Assembly: GCA_050184225.1 (NCBI GenBank)
Contig: JBFXAN010000067.1
Span: 1 to 32,933 of the forward strand
DNA length: 32,933 nt
Source: JBFXAN01 sp050184225
GTDB taxonomy: Bacteria; Chloroflexota; Dehalococcoidia; CAUJGQ01
Direction of reading: 5' to 3'
This document shows positions 1-7,234 of the stretch, in pieces. The position numbers were made by a program, and so were the translations under genes. The notes beneath the pieces were generated by a model that was given only the letters and a program-made list of their open reading frames with translations, was not told where the DNA came from and searched no databases. Every line of letters starts with the position of its first letter. The stretch's first letter is position 1.

Positions 1-1097
1 CAGCCGCGCGCGTTCAAATGCGTGTTCTCCAGCAGATCCTTCGCGGAGTTCACCGGACCGATCAGCAACCGGCGGCGCTGGCCCTCCTCATATAACTCCT
101 GCTTCGTCTTTCGCGCCAGGAAGGCACTCAGCACCTCGTTCACGTGCGCGAACTTTCCCATCGCGTCCTGCATCTTCTCCGGGTCGGTCATCAGCAATGT
201 CAGGCTGCGCAGGTCGGTGCTGTTCAGCAGTTGCTGCCACTGCTCGTCCAGCAGGTCGCCCGCCATCCCTTCTTCGTCCATCCACTGCGCCAGCACCGGC
301 CACGGCGCGCCGAACCCGGCGACGCCGACCATCATGTAGACGTTGCCGTCCTTGCACGTATAGGTACCCACTCCCGGCAACAGCCGAGTGTCGCCCGTCC
401 GCTTGCGCAGCTCGCGACGCATGTCCCAGAACTGCATCGCCGTCTCCTGCGACAGCGACAACGCCTCCTGCATCGACACCTCGACGTTCTGGGCGTGGCC
501 GCTGCGATCACGCTGGAGGATGGCGGCGAGGATCCCTTGCGCCGCCTGCACACCCGCCGAGATATACGCCTGACCGCCGGGATGCATCGTCGGCGCGCGA
601 TCGGGATATCCGGCCAGCGTCAGCACGCCGCTCATCGCCAGCCCGACCAGATCAGACGACGTATACTCGGCGTACGGTCCCCATGTACCGAACCCCGTGA
701 TCGAGCAGTGGATCAGCCGGGGGTTGATCTCGCGTATCTCCTCGTCGGATGGCAGCACGCCGCGCGCCTCCGCCGGCGGAAAGCTCTCCACCAGTACGTC
801 AGCCGTCGCCAGAAGCCGCCGCAAGAGAACCTGACCATCCTCCGAGCGCAGATTGAGCGTCACGCTGCGCTTGTTCGTGTTGTAGAACCAGAAGTCGATC
901 GACCGGTTCTCATCCGGGTCATCGTGATAGAACGGCGGTATCGACCGGGCGGCCGACCCCGTCGGTGGCTCGACCTTGATCACGTCGGCCCCCAGGTCGG
1001 CGAGCAACTTCGTCGCATATTGCCCCAACTGTCCGGTCAGATCCAGGACTCGAATATCATCCAGCGCGGCGACACCTGTCGCCCCTGCTGCCGTCAT
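1..1097 (-). CDS. CaiB/BaiF family (class III) CoA-transferase, C-terminus cut by the window edge
   Basis: The reading frame stays open from an ATG at 1097 to the window edge, giving 365 codons without a stop, so the C-terminus lies outside. An AGGTGG ribosome site sits just upstream of the ATG. Family signatures are visible: the N-terminal VLDLTGQLGQYATKLLADLG followed by GADVIKVEPP, then NTNKRSVTLNL, the ADVLVESFPP region, INPRLIHCSITGFG, and near the truncation GPVNSAKDLLENTHLNARG, which resembles the late substrate-domain motif of the family. Class III transferases move CoA between carboxylic acids through an aspartyl-CoA thioester, and several related proteins serve in carnitine, oxalate, succinate or aromatic acid pathways. 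The substrate cannot be named from sequence alone. A nitronate monooxygenase lies upstream on the same strand, separated by a repeat element, so cotranscription is uncertain. Confidence 0.93.
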   Translation of the reverse strand, partial: MTAAGATGVAALDDIRVLDLTGQLGQYATKLLADLGADVIKVEPPTGSAARSIPPFYHDDPDENRSIDFWFYNTNKRSVTLNLRSEDGQVLLRRLLATADVLVESFPPAEARGVLPSDEEIREINPRLIHCSITGFGTWGPYAEYTSSDLVGLAMSGVLTLAGYPDRAPTMHPGGQAYISAGVQAAQGILAAILQRDRSGHAQNVEVSMQEALSLSQETAMQFWDMRRELRKRTGDTRLLPGVGTYTCKDGNVYMMVGVAGFGAPWPVLAQWMDEEGMAGDLLDEQWQQLLNSTDLRSLTLLMTDPEKMQDAMGKFAHVNEVLSAFLARKTKQELYEEGQRRRLLIGPVNSAKDLLENTHLNARG

Positions 1098-1119
1098 AGC
1101 ACCCACCTATAGCCCAGAG

Positions 1120-1317
1120 CTATTTCACGCCAGGGCACGCCTTCATTGTCGCCGCCGCGGACGATTCACTGAAGCCACCCCACCGCGCTCGATCGACTTC
1201 GGCCCACCCACGGAAACCCCACCATCCGGCCCATGCCTCTTGCTCAACCCCCCACTCCCGCGCCACACGTTTCGCCACCTCGACGCTCCGCTTCGGCTCG
1301 CGTTCTCGGTCCAACAA
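1120..1317 (-). CDS. possible small ORF, 65 codons, unrecognised
   Basis: A 65-codon frame starts at TTG-TTG and ends 22 bp before the CoA-transferase ATG on the same strand. The product is tryptophan-, arginine- and alanine-rich and matches no family I recognise. No good ribosome site precedes the start, and the upstream side runs into a palindromic repeat. It may be chance coding in a GC-rich intergenic stretch, or the remains of a gene end. It is listed because it fills most of a 417-bp gap. Confidence 0.2.
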   Translation of the reverse strand: MLDREREPKRSVEVAKRVAREWGVEQEAWAGWWGFRGWAEVDRARWGGFSESSAAATMKACPGVK

Positions 1318-1342
1318 GAGAATCGAGACGGAGAGCGCCGTA

Positions 1343-1514
1343 CCTAACCCGGTTCGCTGCGCTCACAGCGCCCCCTTCCCTCGCAGGGAAGGGGGCGCCT
1401 CACTCCACCGTGGTCTGCCAGTATCTCGTATGGGAGTGACAAGGTTATCCTCATTCAACCCTCGCCGGAGAGGACTCCCCCTTCCCTGCGAGGGAAGGGG
1501 GCCGGGGGGTTAGG
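1343..1514. repeat. inverted palindromic repeat element, copy 1 (about 172 bp)
   Basis: Two palindromic arms face each other. The left arm (1343-1400) starts CCTAACCC and contains a perfect hairpin, CCCCCTTCCCT-cgc-AGGGAAGGGGG. The right arm (1471-1514) is the reverse form, with the same hairpin and the outer end GGGGGGTTAGG. The spacer of 70 bp contains CTGCCAGTATCT, shared with the spacer of the element near 11990, and CCTCATTCAACC, shared with the element near 5232. The right arm is identical, including the three stop-codon bases beyond it, to the one at 3338-3384. The outer end directly abuts the TGA stop of the nitronate monooxygenase gene. The hairpins could also work as transcription or mRNA-end structures. 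Confidence 0.85.
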
Positions 1515-2666
1515 TCAGGCCGGTACCCCCACCTTCACCTCCGCCGGCAACCGCTCCCCAAGAACCTCCGCCGCCCCATCGACCATGCCCTGCAACACCG
1601 CGCCCGCCGGACGCAGCGTCGAGATCAAGCCGGCGGCCTGGCCCGCCGCATTCATCAGCAACGTGTCCTTGCCCGCCTGCCGGATGCCCGCCACCAGATC
1701 GGCGATCAACAAACCTTGCAGTCCCATCGGCAACGCCTTGATGTTCAGCGCCTCCCATGCCTGGATCAGCGGGTTGGTGATATTACGCATCGTCTTGCCG
1801 CTATAGAGGCGCGTGACCGCCGTGTCCTCCTCCGTTGCGTTGACGATCCGCTCCTTCTGCCAGTCGTAGATGTTCGCCTCCTGCGTCGACAGAAAGGCGG
1901 TGCCACACCACACGCCCTGCGCGCCCAGCGCCAGCGCCGCCGCCAGCCCACGGCCATCGGCGATGCCGCCTGCCGCCACCACCGGCACCGGTGCGACCGC
2001 ATCAACCACCTGCGGCACCAGCGCCAGCGTGCCGATCCGGCCCGTGTGTCCGCCCGCCTCCGTGCCCTGAGCGACGACGATATCCGCGCCACCCTCGGCC
2101 ACCCGCCGGGCGTTCTTCGTATTGCCCACCAGCGCGATCACTTTGATCCCCAACGCACGGCAGCGCGGCACATACGGCGCCGGATTGCCGAGCCCGCTCG
2201 CCAGCACCGGCACCCGCTCGTCGAGCACCACCTCGACCTGATCCTCGACCCGCCACCGCGCGTTCCCGGTTTGCCGTGGCGATTCTGTCTCCGGGATATC
2301 GAACTGACGCTTCAGATCGGTAATCGCCTGCCAGTACTCCGCCGGAATCTGCGATCGCCAGTCCGCCACGCCGCCATTACTTGGCGACTCCACCCGTACC
2401 GCGTTCGACGGCATCAACAGGTCCACGCCAAACGGCTTGTCCGTCAGCCCACGGATCTTGCGGATCTCCTCACGCAGCGCATCCGGCCCGAACCCGGCCC
2501 CGCCGAGCACACCCAATCCGCCCGCATTCGACACCGCCGCCACCAGCGGCGCCGTCGCCGCACTGCCCCGGCCACCGCCCGCCGTCGGCCCCATCCCCGC
2601 CAGCAGCACCGGATACTCAATCCCCAACACATCACAGATTGCCGTGCGCAGCAACGTCCGACCCAT
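1515..2666 (-). CDS. nitronate monooxygenase / 2-nitropropane dioxygenase family FMN protein
   Basis: The product has 383 residues, starting at ATG 2666 behind a GGAGG site; an open frame extends further upstream but crosses a repeat and lacks a better start. It is an FMN-dependent TIM-barrel protein of the NMO/FabK-like superfamily. The N-terminal IEYPVLLAGMGPTAGG fits the flavin-phosphate loop entry, AAVSNAGGLGVLGG is the usual early Gly-rich strand, and AQGTEAGGHTGRIGTLALVP carries the conserved histidine region. PVVAAGGIADGRGLAAALAL followed by GAQGVWCGTAFL is the phosphate-binding C-terminal part. Members oxidise nitronates with O2 or act as enoyl reductases, and the exact substrate here is not clear. 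The stop codon directly touches an inverted repeat on one side, and a second repeat-bounded element sits about 65 bp upstream of the start, which may have displaced its promoter. Confidence 0.92.
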   Translation of the reverse strand: MGRTLLRTAICDVLGIEYPVLLAGMGPTAGGGRGSAATAPLVAAVSNAGGLGVLGGAGFGPDALREEIRKIRGLTDKPFGVDLLMPSNAVRVESPSNGGVADWRSQIPAEYWQAITDLKRQFDIPETESPRQTGNARWRVEDQVEVVLDERVPVLASGLGNPAPYVPRCRALGIKVIALVGNTKNARRVAEGGADIVVAQGTEAGGHTGRIGTLALVPQVVDAVAPVPVVAAGGIADGRGLAAALALGAQGVWCGTAFLSTQEANIYDWQKERIVNATEEDTAVTRLYSGKTMRNITNPLIQAWEALNIKALPMGLQGLLIADLVAGIRQAGKDTLLMNAAGQAAGLISTLRPAGAVLQGMVDGAAEVLGERLPAEVKVGVPA

Positions 2667-2730
2667 ATGCCCCGCCTCCCTCGCAATGTGCCGCCATTCT
2701 ACGTGGCGGGGAAAGTAGGCGCATACCTCT

Positions 2731-3381
2731 AACCCCCCGCCCCCCTTCCCTCGCAGGGAGGGGGGAGTCCTGTCCGAGGATGGTTGAACTACGATGGAGC
2801 GACACAGACTTGCTACTCGTTGTCCGATCACGTCCGTACACTGCTGCCTGGAAGTCGGAGGGTATCTATCGTCCGTTGCGTAGAACGCAGGAGGGGATAC
2901 GAAGTTGCCGGCTCGCCGTATCGTTCAGGGGCAACACGTCACAGAAGGAAAGTACCTTCGTGCCAAGGAGTTCCGCCGTGCGATGACACCAGCAGAGCGC
3001 ACGCTGTGGTCGGCCCTTCGCGGGAATCAATTCTATGGCCTGCACTTCCGGCGTCAGCAGATCATCGACGGTTTCGTCGTCGACTTCTACTGCCATGCCG
3101 CCGGTCTGGTTGTCGAGGTCGATGGCTCCGCTCATGACGAGCGACCACACTACGACCGCGAGCGAGACCGAATCGTAGCCGCCCGCGGTCTGCGAACCCT
3201 CCGCGTGACCAATGTGGAAGTCTTGAAGTCGCTTCCCGCAGTCCTAGGCCGCATCACACAAATGATTGCTGACACTCCCTCAGCCGATCCACAGTCCGAA
3301 TAGCAAGGACGCCAAGCCCTGGAAAACCTGGTTGACCAGGACTCCCCCTTCCCTGCGAGGGAAGGGGGCCGGGGGGTTAGG
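2731..3381. mobile_element. candidate mobile element: DUF559 nuclease gene between inverted palindromic repeats
   Basis: The left arm (2731-2772) and right arm (3337-3378) are inverted copies that I count as 40 of 42 matching bases. Each contains the hairpin formed by CCCTTCCCTCGCAGGGA plus the following G run. The outer ends read CCT(CT)AACCCCCC. Only one gene, the DUF559 nuclease, lies between them. The left interior continues TCCG-GA-GGTTGAA, resembling the interior side of copy 1, so this element and the small ones share more than the hairpin. The right end directly abuts the TGA stop of the MBL-fold gene. I read it as a long, gene-carrying version of the small repeat elements; mobility is inferred. 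Confidence 0.6.
2905..3303 (+). CDS. DUF559 family endonuclease-like protein (Vsr/PD-(D/E)XK-like)
   Basis: This 132-residue protein starts at TTG 2905, supported by AGGAGG ten bases upstream. The family pattern is clear: MTPAERTLWSALRGNQFYGL (residues about 29-48), then HFRRQQIIDGFVVDFYCHAA, then GLVVEVDGSAHDE with the acidic residues and histidine expected of a restriction-endonuclease-like fold, and a C-terminal RTLRVTNVEVLKSL. DUF559 proteins are related to very-short-patch-repair endonucleases, but most have no proven function. It is the only gene inside a pair of inverted palindromic repeats, so it may cut DNA to spread those repeats. That role is my inference. It could instead be a repair nuclease caught between repeats. 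Confidence 0.9.
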   Translation: MPARRIVQGQHVTEGKYLRAKEFRRAMTPAERTLWSALRGNQFYGLHFRRQQIIDGFVVDFYCHAAGLVVEVDGSAHDERPHYDRERDRIVAARGLRTLRVTNVEVLKSLPAVLGRITQMIADTPSADPQSE

Positions 3382-4350
3382 TCACACCATCCGCATCTGC
3401 ATCGCCGACTTCAGCGGCCACGCATCGTACCCGCGCGTGCGCAGGTCGGCCGCGAATTCGCCGTCGGAGCCGTAGACCGTGAATACGCGCTTCGGGTTCA
3501 CCCGCCGGACGTACTCCACCAACTCCCCGTAGTCAGCGTGATCGGATAGAGGAAAGGCGGCGTCGACGCGGTAGCGCCAGCGGGCGGCTCGATCGACCGC
3601 CCAGCCGGTCACGATCGCCGTGCGCGGACGCGGTATCGACTCGAAGATCGCCGCGCGGCGCGTTTGCGGCGGACAGACCAGCACCCGCCCACGCAGATCG
3701 CAGCGATCGAGGTGCTCGTGCGCTGGAAACTCGATCCCAAGCCGGGAGTACACCTCGGCAACGCCGAACGTTGTGCCGTGGACCGCGATATCGAACCCGG
3801 CTCCGGCCAGACATCGCAGCACTTCCTGACCTTTGCCCAGTGAATAGGCGAACAACACCGGCGTCTCGCCCTTCGCCAGTGCGTTGCGACAGAAGGAGAG
3901 GATGCCCGCGATCACCTCCTCCGCGGGCGGAAACAGGTATCGCGGCCGGCCAAACGTCGCCTCCACGATCAACGTGTCCGCCTCCGGCACATCGCACGCT
4001 TCCGCCGTGCGGCTCGGGGCGAGCTTCAGGTCGCCGGAGTAGAGCAGGCGGTGCCCCCGATGTTCGACCAGCGCCTGTGCCGAACCAAGAACATGCCCGG
4101 CGGGAAGCAGTGTCAGGGCAAAGTCACCGAAGTCGCGCCGCTCACCGAATTCCTGCTCCGTCATCCGGCCGCGCGGCCGATAGCGGTGATCGAGCAACGC
4201 CGCCGTTCCCGGCGTGACGATGAACTGGTCGTGTCGCCCAAAGTGGTCGCTATGCGCGTGGGAAACGACTGCCCGCTTCTTCGCGCGGGTTGGATCCAGC
4301 CAGAGATCGATCTCCGGGAGATAGATTCCTGAGTCAAAATCGACCTGCAC
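3382..4350 (-). CDS. MBL-fold metallo-hydrolase, exonuclease-like (YSH1/CPSF-type)
   Basis: The 322-residue product starts at GTG 4350 with GAGG upstream. The metal-binding motif HAHSDH is at residues 31-36, GHVLGSAQ supplies a further histidine, YSGDLK the bridging aspartate, and late in the chain AAFPLSDHADYGELVEYVRR is the RMMBL-type C-terminal motif. The order and length match the ligase-associated DNA exonuclease and CPSF73-like branch of the metallo-beta-lactamase fold, which cleaves nucleic acid phosphodiesters using two zinc ions. In many bacteria this gene sits beside a DNA ligase, which is not seen here. Its stop codon touches the repeat arm at 3337-3381. Choice between DNA and RNA substrate is not possible from sequence. 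Confidence 0.88.
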   Translation of the reverse strand: MQVDFDSGIYLPEIDLWLDPTRAKKRAVVSHAHSDHFGRHDQFIVTPGTAALLDHRYRPRGRMTEQEFGERRDFGDFALTLLPAGHVLGSAQALVEHRGHRLLYSGDLKLAPSRTAEACDVPEADTLIVEATFGRPRYLFPPAEEVIAGILSFCRNALAKGETPVLFAYSLGKGQEVLRCLAGAGFDIAVHGTTFGVAEVYSRLGIEFPAHEHLDRCDLRGRVLVCPPQTRRAAIFESIPRPRTAIVTGWAVDRAARWRYRVDAAFPLSDHADYGELVEYVRRVNPKRVFTVYGSDGEFAADLRTRGYDAWPLKSAMQMRMV

Positions 4351-4581
4351 GACACGCCTCGATTCATCGGTGCTCCAAACATCTTAGGGTGTCGAAGCCG
4401 CTCAACGGAACCAATGTTCTGCAAACCGACCACCCGTACCGCTCCACTCGGGCATATCAGCCATGTGTGTCCGGAGATCACCGACAGTCCCGGCCGGAGC
4501 AGATCATCGGTCGCATCGCTGCAATGGAGCCGATATCATGTTCGTGATCGAACACCGGCCCGGTAGCCGGCGGAGAACTCT

Positions 4582-5169
4582 GTGCAGTATGTGATCGTCG
4601 CGGTCGTCGCCTATCTCGTCGGCGCGGTGCCCTTCGCCTACATCGTCGTCCGTCTGCTCACCGGCCGTGACATTCGCCGGTTGGGCAGCGGCAACGTCGG
4701 CGTGATGAACACCGTCCGTCAAGCAGGCATGCCCGCCGGCATCCTCGTCTTCCTCGCCGAGGGGATCAAGGGCGTGGCTGCCCTCAGCGTCGGCCGGTTT
4801 ATCGTCGGCAGCGAGGGCGCGATGCTCCTCGCCGCTTTTATGGCATTGGTCGGCGTCAACTGGTCGATCTTCGTCGGCTTCGCCGGCGGACGCGGCACAA
4901 CCCTCTCCCTCTTCATGCTCGTGCAGATCTCGCTGCTCGGGTTCGGAATCCTCGCCGCGATCTGGCTCTCGATCTACGCAATCCGGCGCAGCAACTTCCT
5001 CGCCACACGCGCCGTCATCGTGCTGCTCCCCGTCGTCGCCTGGGCGGTCACCTCCGGCGACTGGCGCTACACCCTCTGCGGCCTCGGCTTCTCCGTCGTC
5101 CTCTTCGTCCGCCACCGCCGCGAAACTGACGACCACCTCGCCATGGTCAGCGCCGAAGTCACCCACTAA
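4582..5169 (+). CDS. PlsY-like glycerol-3-phosphate acyltransferase, divergent
   Basis: The 195-residue membrane protein starts at GTG 4582 behind GGAGA. Several hydrophobic segments alternate with short loops (about residues 1-24, 46-66, 76-95, 104-127, 137-151). The loop motif GSGNVGVMNTVRQAG corresponds to PlsY motif 1, and FVGFAGGRGTTLSL to the Gly-rich motif 2 that holds the acyl-phosphate. PlsY moves an acyl group from acyl-phosphate to glycerol 3-phosphate, the first step in membrane lipid synthesis. The usual Gly-His preceding motif 2 reads GVNW here and Lys is replaced by Arg, so this may be a paralogue with changed activity. The 231 bp upstream, between this gene and the divergent MBL gene, show no clear promoter. 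Confidence 0.8.
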   Translation: MQYVIVAVVAYLVGAVPFAYIVVRLLTGRDIRRLGSGNVGVMNTVRQAGMPAGILVFLAEGIKGVAALSVGRFIVGSEGAMLLAAFMALVGVNWSIFVGFAGGRGTTLSLFMLVQISLLGFGILAAIWLSIYAIRRSNFLATRAVIVLLPVVAWAVTSGDWRYTLCGLGFSVVLFVRHRRETDDHLAMVSAEVTH

Positions 5170-5187
5170 CCGCCGGCCGCAACCGCG

Positions 5188-5370
5188 CCCTCACCCCCGC
5201 CCCCTCGCCCGCCGGAGCGGGCGAGGGGAGCCTCATTCAACCGTGAACCCCAACTCGCACCCAGGCACCGTCTGACCCATAGACAAGTTGGTGCTCGCCG
5301 TAACTCAGGGCGCCCCCTCTCCCGTCCCGACGGGAGAGGGGGTGCCGTGAGCGAGGCGAACCGGGTGAGG
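5188..5370. repeat. inverted palindromic repeat element, copy 2 (about 183 bp), overlapping a gene end
   Basis: The left arm (5188-5233) contains a perfect 12-bp stem, CCCCTCGCCCGC with loop CGGA. The right arm (5308-5370) contains a 14-bp stem, CCCCCTCTCCCGTC with a two-base loop, followed by GTGAGCGAGGCGAACCGGGTG. That last stretch is the reverse form of the left arm of copy 1, which has CCCGGTTCGCTGCGCTCAC. The spacer is 74 bp and starts CATTCAACCGTG, like the spacer of copy 1 (CACTCCACCGTG). Outer ends are CCCTCACCC on both sides. The right arm lies inside the 3' end of the PPOX-type gene. Confidence 0.85.
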
Positions 5371-5826
5371 GCCGTCCAACTCAATCACCTCGACCGGCGG
5401 CTGCCCCCCCGTCAGATCCGTCAGCTTGACCCGATGGACCACGAACAGCACCGGCGTCACCGGCACCTGCGCGACGAACACACCCGCCTCCGGCACCGCC
5501 TCCACCAGCTGCCGCAACCGCCGGCTTCGCTCCGGTTCCTCCTCGACGATCTGCGCCGTGCACGCCGCCTGGAGCCACTGCGTCGGCCGCTGCGGACCGA
5601 TGAACACGCCCGCCCGGGCGTTCTGCCTCAGCGCATCAAGCTTGGACGAGTGACTCAAGAGCGCCGCCACCAGCAGAATCCGCGCTTCATCCTGCTCTGC
5701 CGTGTAGAAGACCGACGCCGCCTCCGGCTGCCCGGCGTCACTCACGACCGCGAGTACCAGCGTCTGATACGCATCAAGGAGGGATCGCACCCGTGCCGAT
5801 GGGGACATCACCGTACTTGACCTCAT
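5305..5826 (-). CDS. pyridoxamine 5'-phosphate oxidase (PPOX)-like flavoprotein with repeat-derived C-terminus
   Basis: From ATG 5826 the product has 173 residues; ATG 5808 is an equally possible start, with GAGG 12 bases upstream. The body shows the split-barrel pattern of PPOX-type FMN or F420 proteins: an N-terminal helix (ARVRSLLDAYQ), TLVLAVVSDAGQPEAASVFY, an ARILLVAALLSHSSKLDALR segment, then NARAGVFIGPQ and the late barrel strand PVTPVLFVVHRVKLTDL. No catalytic assignment is possible, and haem-utilisation or F420-binding relatives look similar. The last 22 codons, from GPHPVRLAHG to the stop, are read from the right arm of the palindromic repeat element, so the native C-terminus has probably been replaced or extended. 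An F420 link is only suggested by the cofE and npdG genes at 16.5-18.1 kb. Confidence 0.72.
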   Translation of the reverse strand: MRSSTVMSPSARVRSLLDAYQTLVLAVVSDAGQPEAASVFYTAEQDEARILLVAALLSHSSKLDALRQNARAGVFIGPQRPTQWLQAACTAQIVEEEPERSRRLRQLVEAVPEAGVFVAQVPVTPVLFVVHRVKLTDLTGGQPPVEVIELDGPHPVRLAHGTPSPVGTGEGAP

Positions 5827-6037
5827 CTTACTCGAATGAAGGTGGCCGATCCTGCTACGTTGAATCCACCGGCCGTCCGTCGAGCGACGCAAGCGCTCTC
5901 GCCCGCGGCCGTTTGTTGCTTGTTATAACCTCGACCGACGAGCATCATGGCCACCGCTGATCTCGTCAGGTCGACCGCCGGTGATCGCTGCCATAGCACC
6001 ATCGGCGGCATCGTAGCAGACCAACGCTGGGACCGGC

Positions 6038-7204
6038 ATGGAGCGCACCTCAATCTGGCCGCTGCTGTTCGCCTCCATCGGCGTGATCGCTCTGGCAGCG
6101 ATCATTCTCACCGCGCCCGATCCGCGCCTGGTTCGGACCGAGTCTCCCGGCATCAGCGAGGTCGTCCATGCCGAGGTCCTCGATGTCCTCGAACAGGGGA
6201 CAAGTGAATCCCAACAGCCTTATTCGAAGCTACGAGTACGTGCAACCAGTGGCTCGATCGACGGCACGGTGCTCGATGTCGAGGAGCGGGCCGTCGGCCC
6301 GACCAACTACCTCCGCGAGTTCCGTCCCGGCGACGAGGTGCTCATCACCTACACGCGCAACCCCAACGGCACCGACCTCGCCTTCGTCGCCGAGTATGTG
6401 CGCACGCCGCAACTCGCCTGGCTCGCGCTGATCTTCGCCGTCACGCTCGGTTTGGTCGGCGGCTTTCAGGGGCTGCGCTCGCTGCTGGGCATGGCGATCA
6501 GCTTTGTCGTCATCCTCCGCTTTATCGTGCCGCACATCCTCAACGGGGCGAATCCCGTGTTGATCAGCGTCGTCGGCGCCCTCTTCGTCCTGATCGTCAC
6601 CCTCTACCTGTCCCACGGCTTCAACGCCAAAACCACCGCCGCGCTCGCCGGCACCGTCGTCGCCCTGCTCCTCACCGGCGTCCTCGGTCAGACCTTTATC
6701 GCCTGGACCCGCCTCACCGGCCTCGCCTCCGAAGAGGTCACCTTTCTCTCGAACCAGACCGGCGTCTCCCTCAGCTTCGAAGGGCTCCTGCTCGGCGGCC
6801 TGATCATCGCCACGCTCGGCGTTTTGGATGACGTTGCCGTCTCCCAGTCCTCCGTCGTCTTCGAGCTGCGCTCGGCCAATCCTTCCCTCGGCGCCGCCGA
6901 ACTGATCCGCCGCGCGATGCGCATCGGCCGCGACCACATCGCCTCGACCGTCAACACGCTCTTCCTCGCCTACGCCGGCTCCTCACTGCCCCTGCTCCTC
7001 CTCCTCTCCACCCAGCCGGAACCCCTCGGCGTCCTCCTCAACCGCGAGCGCATCACCGTCGAGCTCGTCAGCGCCCTCGTCGGCTCCCTCGGCCTGATCG
7101 CCGCCGTCCCCCTCACCACCGCCGCCGCCGCCTTCGCCGTCACCCGCGGTTGGGCCGGTACCCCTCCTGCTCACACTGAACGCCACGCCACTCATTCACA
7201 TTGA
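6038..7204 (+). CDS. YibE/F family multi-pass membrane protein
   Basis: The 388-residue protein starts at ATG 6038, with only a weak ribosome site. Residues about 8-27 form a first membrane segment or uncleaved signal anchor. A soluble beta-rich stretch follows (about 40-120), where HAEVLDVLEQG and FRPGDEVLITYTRNP are typical of the family. Seven or so hydrophobic helices fill residues 125-375, including GLVGGFQGLRSLLGMAISF, PVLISVVGALFVLIVTLYL and the diagnostic ATLGVLDDVAVSQSSVVFEL. YibE/F proteins have no proven biochemical role. The tail ends in a histidine-rich stretch, HTERHATHSH, which might bind metal. The gene converges with the small ORF ending at 7235 and is divergent from the PPOX-like gene across 211 bp. 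Confidence 0.9.
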   Translation: MERTSIWPLLFASIGVIALAAIILTAPDPRLVRTESPGISEVVHAEVLDVLEQGTSESQQPYSKLRVRATSGSIDGTVLDVEERAVGPTNYLREFRPGDEVLITYTRNPNGTDLAFVAEYVRTPQLAWLALIFAVTLGLVGGFQGLRSLLGMAISFVVILRFIVPHILNGANPVLISVVGALFVLIVTLYLSHGFNAKTTAALAGTVVALLLTGVLGQTFIAWTRLTGLASEEVTFLSNQTGVSLSFEGLLLGGLIIATLGVLDDVAVSQSSVVFELRSANPSLGAAELIRRAMRIGRDHIASTVNTLFLAYAGSSLPLLLLLSTQPEPLGVLLNRERITVELVSALVGSLGLIAAVPLTTAAAAFAVTRGWAGTPPAHTERHATHSH

Positions 7205-7234
7205 CGTTCGGGGACGTTCGGGCAGATTGCCTGA

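Noticed and set aside
144..1112. Long plus-strand frame of 322 codons opposite the CoA-transferase
   Set aside because: It is the antisense shadow of a clearly recognised gene and consists of Arg/His/Leu-rich low-complexity sequence.
1371..1396. C-rich palindromes considered as simple intrinsic terminators
   Set aside because: No T tract follows, arms come in inverted pairs with conserved spacers, and the same sequences recur at unrelated gene ends.
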